From assembly GCA_038496445.1 (NCBI GenBank), contig JALMLS010000354.1:538045-602044 (forward strand): a DNA stretch of 64,000 nt, read 5' to 3'. The stretch is from Trichosphaerium sp. ATCC 40318. Taxonomy: Eukaryota; Discosea; Flabellinia; Trichosidae. The position numbers and the translations under genes were made by a program. The notes under the pieces are model-generated. The model did not search any database. It was not told where the DNA came from and saw only the letters and a list, made by a program, of their open reading frames with translations. Position 1 is the first letter of the stretch, and every line of letters begins with the position of its first letter. This document shows, piece by piece, positions 58,738 to 64,000 of the stretch.

Positions 58738-61700
58738 TTACAATGAGTTAGCATCTTGGTCTTCTTCTTCAAATTTTATATCATTTCGTTTGACAGGAAC
58801 AGTAGATGTTGATTGAGAATGTGACCTACTAATAGATCGCGGTGAAGTGGTTCTACCGTTATCACTAACTTTTTCAAAAGGAATTGAATTAGCCTTTATA
58901 ATTTCTCTTTTTGGCTTTCTTTTCACTCTACGCCTGTGCATGGAGTTATCCTTACCTAATAACACGTGTCAATATAAAATAAATATAGTACTTAGAAAAC
59001 AAACAAAAAGAATCTTCATGATGTTCTTCTGGCGTCGTGGAGAGCCAAAAATAATTTAAACAGCAATTTAAGTTCTTTTTTTTTGGAATTGTTACACGTC
59101 CGTCGGTTGTTTTACAAAACAAGATACGTAGTAAATAGGTTAAAAATAAAAACAGAATGTGATGAAGTAATGCTCGAAAATTTTCAGTCACGTGATGTGC
59201 TTCTAAGCAGAAAAACATAAATTTTGATTTTTGAAAAAAACTCCCTACCCCCCTAATGCTTACCTGTCATAAAACCTTTAGCATTAAGCTCCATTGCCAC
59301 AGGTGATATTTTATCAACGTCTTGATTCCTGTGTCTTACATTGTTTAATCTTGATTTATTTTTTCCGCTCAATTTAAGATGCTCATGTCTATCAAAAACA
59401 GTAACAACCTTTTCCTCTGATTTCTGTCTCCTGTGATTACCACTTTTTTCTTCATTGGATTTTATTTTCTTATCTTTTTTCATTGATGATGACTCTTGAT
59501 CTTCACCATCGAGTGCTCTAGAACGTTGTCTATTGTATTTTGTCTTTCTTAGTGAAATACTATCTAAGCATTGAGGATAAAATGGTTAGCACAAGCAAGA
59601 CAGTAATGAACAAAAACAAACTTTTTTCTGTAGAACAAAACAAAATCAGCTATTCTTCGTTTCTTCAAAACACTTTGATACATATCATGTGCTTAGAAAA
59701 GATCATTTGCAATTTTGTTGTTTCACGTGATGCAAAGTTATAAGCAGGAAGAGGAAAAGTGTTTTTTTTAAAAGCAAGATATATCAAAGAAAAAAAAGCA
59801 AAAAATCCACGTGGTGGACGGATTTTGTTTTAAGGGCACCTAAATGTCTTCGACACATACCTTTACGTCTTCTTGGAGGGTCAACTTTTGAAGAAGATCT
59901 AAGAGGTTTATGACCGACCATTTTGCTATCTTCCTCACTATCATCATTCTCATCGGTACTCTCATCTTTATCTCCCGGAGCAACCTTCTCTTCTTCTACC
60001 ATAGCCCTTGCTGCTTTTGCTATAAGTCTATCTGTTTCATCATCATGCATTGTTTGTTGTACATCAGATGTAGGCTGAGGTACTTTACCAGTAGCTTTCA
60101 ACAAAGCATCTGTTAATTCTTTGTATTTTTGTTCTTTTTTCTTTAAAAGGATAAAAGCTCGTTTAAGCGTCCTCTTGAGCTTCTCGTTCTGATCAAGTAC
60201 TTTGACTAGTGATTCTTCATACATTCCTAGCTCCCCTGATACTTGTGGTTTGAGGTCAGGGTTCCATCTAAAATAGAATTTCTGCCAAACGTTCATCTTT
60301 CTTACATCAACCGCAGGATAAAGAGGTGCGCTCTTAATGTGTGAAGCCATTTCGTTTGTCGTTCTATTATCAACTACACTCACTAAATATAAGTCCGTAT
60401 ATGCATGAAAGGATAAACAAACCCATAACAGAGGGTAGTTTTAAGAGCAAATAGAGCGCTGGCATTTTTTGTTCTTGTTTTTTTTCGAATTTCTGAGAGG
60501 TACGCACGTGTTTTTGAAAGATTATAAAACGGATTTTTGAAGAGGTGCTTCTTTTGCTCTATGTAATCCCACAATGAAGGTGTTCTTGCATGTATTTTAC
60601 GATCTCTGCGTTCCTTCTCTGAGTCGCACAAAAATGTACCAAAAGCACAACTATAACAGTGTTCACAAAGAACTAGCAAGTACTCCTGTTTGTAAAGAAT
60701 GAAGTAAGACAAAAAATCGCAACACATAACTGTTTGTTGACATAACGAATTAAATGGTATGGCTTAACTGTTTTTCCCGTTTTATGAATAAAATAGGAAT
60801 ACGTACTTCGTTGAACTCAAAAGCAAACGGATACTCCACTTGGATATAGTGAACACACTCTAGAAACTGTAGAAATATAGGTGCTTGATAATCATCTTTT
60901 TGACTACTTCCTTGATGTCCACATCTGAGATAAATAAGCGTATAAACATGTGATGTCTGGTCTACCTTTCTGCAAATTGGTGACCAAATGAAAGCCACTC
61001 CATGTCAATCAATACCTATCACATTATGAGCTATTATCTTTTTTCTCAGGGTCGAGGAAGCCTAAAATAGAGTCTACAAGTACCTGGAATCCTTTTATAG
61101 TGCGGTAATATGGGTCCATAAGTAACTTTGCAAGACCGCATATTTGAGAAGTACGATCCCAGCCGTCACTAAAGAATATGTTAGTTTCATTGTTTTTGTT
61201 AAAATCTTGCCTGCAATGAACTAGTACAGAACATGCACGCTCTTCCATGACTTCAACAACACGTCTTGCGCCGCGAAGAATGTTAAATAAGTAACCGAAC
61301 CATCCTACATAAAATTAAATATAACTTGTCAAACGCACGTGATAAAAATAACAAAACCCTTTTTGGTAGTCTACTTACCCGAAGCGTCTAGATGTGCAAA
61401 GTAAGATCTAGATTCCTTTCCCGTTGTATTACACGGCATCGAGCCTAGCTCATGAAGTTTCTTCCAAGAGTTTCTTACATCATGAATGTTACCAATATTC
61501 AAATACTTTAGCTTGAACCATTTACCCCTCTGAAAACAATCTTTTTTAAATATCTGTGTTCTAATACAAAATATATTACCTTTACTTCTTCTGAACCGCC
61601 ACCGACTGCTCTATTCGCAACTGCTACAATCCGCGGTCTTGCATCAAGAATATAAACGACCTCTATAAACGAAGACGAATGAGTATAAAACAAAAAGCTA

Positions 61701-63951
61701 CAAGTTAAAACACGCATTACTTTCATCAGAGTCTCCCATGTCACTTAACAGTTTTAAGAATGTTTCATCAGCTGTACATCTTTTTGATAATACGCCAACA
61801 CTCGGCTGAGAACTTCTACATAAAGCAGCCCCATTCCTTGATGCGAGTGAGTGACATCCAGAAAAACCCAACAATTTTTTTTCTTACTTTGGGTGTAGCC
61901 ATGAAAGTGTTGGTATCCGACCTCTGGCCCTGTACTTTTTAATGTCCATTATCTCTTCGTCGCTAAGCGCCGTGGGTACCTTAAATAAAAATTAAGAATA
62001 AACACTCTAGTTTGCTCAAAAGAAAGAAAAATAATCATACTTACTGCTAAAATACTTGGGTATGTATCAGAAATTTCATAGTTTCTATTTATAGTGCTTA
62101 TACGCCATTGAAGCGTCGGTAATCCTATACGTTGCAACTCTACCATTGCATTATATGGCATACTTTTTGGTTGAGTAATCTATACAGTCGATTAATCACG
62201 TGGTCTTGAAAGGCGGTTAAAATTGTCTTCTTTTGACATTTTGTTTTGTAGTTTAAGGTTTGCCTTGTACGAGAATGCGAAGCTTTCTTCTAATCCTTGT
62301 TTACAAAATGAGTGCAGCTTAGCAAGGAATTTATTTTTTTCTTCCCTATGATCCCAAGATAATCTGAAAGATCTTGCATCCTTGCACCTAATCGATTAGT
62401 ACTTTTTTTTAATAGCTTATTCGAATATATTTTGAAGAAAACTATTTCTTCGCTTTGTACAGGCTGGATCTCTGTGAAAAAGTCTGTGGCGGTTTGAAGT
62501 TTATAAGAGTTATGATATAATTTATAAATAAATCCAGCTGTTTTAAGTATCGGGTTTCGAAACATGTCTTAAAATGTATTGGTTTTTTTTTATGGAAATT
62601 GTTGCTTTTTAACTTCTTGTCCCATACTCAGCATGGTGGCCCGTAAAATATTTTGAAAGCTTGTTTTGTGATAATATTCAACTAAGAAAGAATAATTTAA
62701 GTGTACCATAGAATGACATCATCGCAATTTTCAAGTTTCTCTACTTTAAGTATATTCGAGAATGTCGTATCGCTAGTACCAACAGTTATATCCTTTTTTT
62801 TTGAAAACACGTGCTTATCTAAAACGCGTACTTCTTTGTTGTATGAAAACAAGAATCTGGCGACTCTTTATTATTATTCTTAGGCCTTGTTCTCTACACC
62901 ACATAAGAAGGTAACAAAAAGAAAAAAGATGTATGACGTCAAAAACATGATTCAAAAAAAAAACCAAACAAACCAAAACTAAAGATAGCGACATTACTTA
63001 CGATTATACTCTGTCTCTCGAACGCTCTAGGTACGAATATTAACCTATAATTCGTAATGACAATATCCGCTTCAACCCAGTGATCATGCTGATATAACCT
63101 TGGCGCACGTTGCGCGAACCATCTCACTTCCTCTCCAACAAATGTAGACGCTAGTTGAGGTAGAATCGCTTCACTTATATCTTCTAAACTTGAACCAGGA
63201 GAGGAAGGCTTCTAACAGCATCAAAAGGTAACGTGATAATTACGCATGAATATAATATGATAGTTAACGTACTGTGATGGTTCTAACACGAACAGACATA
63301 TCATCAAGCAAGAATTTACCAATACCATCTATCCAATACTTTTCATCATCTGCTTTCTCAGCGCCTAAGTGCCATATTCTTGCGTCTGTATATATTGCAA
63401 AGCCGAACTTTAATTTTTTGTCGTATCGCACTTTTATAATCTAAACATATATAAATAAAGTAAATCACGTGATAATTCTTTACGGGCGATACAGAATTTG
63501 TTTTCTTCAGTTTTTTTTTTGGTGTAAAAATTGACGTCGAAGTTTGTTTGTTTGCATTATGATGTCAGTACCTTGTTTATCTCATTCAAGTCTATAAATC
63601 CAAGCACATTACGGTGTTCCTTTGTTTTGTAATAAACGAGTTTAGATTGAACCTGTATAATTTTATAAGTACAGCACGTGACCACTCAGCAAATGGACCT
63701 AAATAGCGTAAAATAGCAAAATTCAGATTAGTAGTTTTTTGAAAAATATGGCCCAGTGCGCTTTGGAATTCGCAGATTTCTATCGCCATAGTAGTTATCC
63801 AAACGTACTTGTACCTATATCAAAAGAGTAAGGTATACGGTACAATGGTATTCCTTAAAAAACGCACAAAATATCTTTTTTGCCAGTACTTCAATTTGAC
63901 CCTTTCCTTCCTCTTCCATAAGTACCCTTCGAGGTTACCAGGGTCATGCAT
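58738..63951 (-). CDS. Myotubularin-type phosphoinositide 3-phosphatase with N-terminal PH domain (right copy)
   Basis: Mirror copy of the gene at 44330-49551, from ATG 63951 to the stop at 58738. The PH, PH-GRAM, phosphatase and coiled-coil parts and the exon borders I checked are preserved, including the GC-AG intron 61169-61210 that splits HCSDGWDRT. Differences from the left copy are mostly single bases in introns, for example GCTTAG for GTTTAG at one acceptor and CACGTG for CATGTG in one intron. No disabling change was seen, so two working genes are likely. Confidence 0.9.
59086..59250 (+). repeat. Intron-resident repeat, copy in the right myotubularin gene
   Basis: Duplicate of the element at 49037-49204, in the last intron of the right myotubularin gene. 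In plus orientation it aligns directly with 35255-35427. Confidence 0.7.
61169..61210 (-). other. GC-AG intron in the right myotubularin copy
   Basis: Same 42-nt intron as 47079-47120, with an identical GC donor and TAG acceptor. Confidence 0.85.
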
Positions 63952-64000
63952 ATAAAGATACCAAAGGGGCTTGTATCAAAAGTAAAACATAGAAAAAAAA

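Larger units (their letters stand above)
57075..64000 (-). repeat. Right arm of large inverted duplication (continues past window)
   Basis: Reverse complement of 44281-51132 with few substitutions; coding, intronic and intergenic parts are equally conserved, pointing to a recent event. It is about 70 nt longer, because the segment at 58340-58560 retains sequence deleted from the left arm. Confidence 0.95.

Noticed and set aside
44281-64000. Transposon with 6.9 kb terminal inverted repeats
   Set aside because: The core holds only metabolic genes, no transposase or integrase is seen, and the arms carry ordinary cellular genes.

Overview
This window is nuclear DNA of an AT-rich, intron-rich eukaryote, not bacterial or organellar. 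Most conserved genes are cut into small exons by short spliceosomal introns (roughly 35-110 nt, donors mainly GTACGT, GTAAGT or GTATGT, acceptors TAG or CAG). Genes are tightly packed on both strands, with gaps of a few hundred bases. The gene set (polycystin-type channel, heterotrimeric G-alpha, PH-GRAM myotubularin, USP48-like protease, DOMON/copper monooxygenase, mitochondrial citrate synthase, Prp28 helicase) points to a unicellular or zoosporic eukaryote, such as a heterotrophic protist or an early-branching fungus or holozoan. I cannot place it more precisely from sequence alone. Exon boundaries below come from reading frames and splice consensus; none has transcript support.

Layout, 1-34 kb: polycystin-like channel (minus, runs off the left edge); a long multi-exon F-box-like gene with a Gln/Pro-rich tail; an F-box/LRR gene between two direct repeats; a divergent histone H2B-like gene; a DBH/MOXD1-like copper monooxygenase (minus); a JmjC/cupin ribosomal-oxygenase-like gene; a secreted beta-helix protein (minus); a multi-pass membrane protein with a PA-like ectodomain; the Prp28/DDX23 helicase; G-alpha (minus); a sterol desaturase/hydroxylase; a USP48-like deubiquitinase.

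Layout, 33-44 kb: an F-box protein with MORN/YwqK-type repeats (minus), an F-box protein with NHL-type repeats, a Sip5-family zinc-finger protein (minus), a small hypothetical gene, an ARF GTPase with an altered switch II, a Vma22/CCDC115-like V-ATPase assembly factor, and an unrecognised six-exon gene.

Layout, 44-64 kb: a large inverted duplication. Arms of about 6.9 kb (44281-51132 and 57075-64000, the right one cut by the window edge) each carry a complete myotubularin gene, a fold-back element and an F-box/LRR gene. They flank a 5.9 kb unique core with an amidohydrolase and citrate synthase, transcribed divergently. Both F-box/LRR copies are damaged: the left has a 2-nt frameshift, the right is truncated at the duplication breakpoint, next to a small hairpin.

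Themes: (i) at least six F-box-like genes or copies whose C-terminal modules differ (LRR, MORN, NHL, unknown), consistent with a diversifying set of ubiquitin-ligase substrate receptors next to a USP48-like deubiquitinase; (ii) strong excess of the palindrome CACGTG (about 64 sites by eye, against roughly 7-9 expected); (iii) a repeated sequence lying inside introns of unrelated genes in opposite orientations, resembling an introner or MITE; (iv) two probable GC-AG introns, one splitting the myotubularin catalytic motif.
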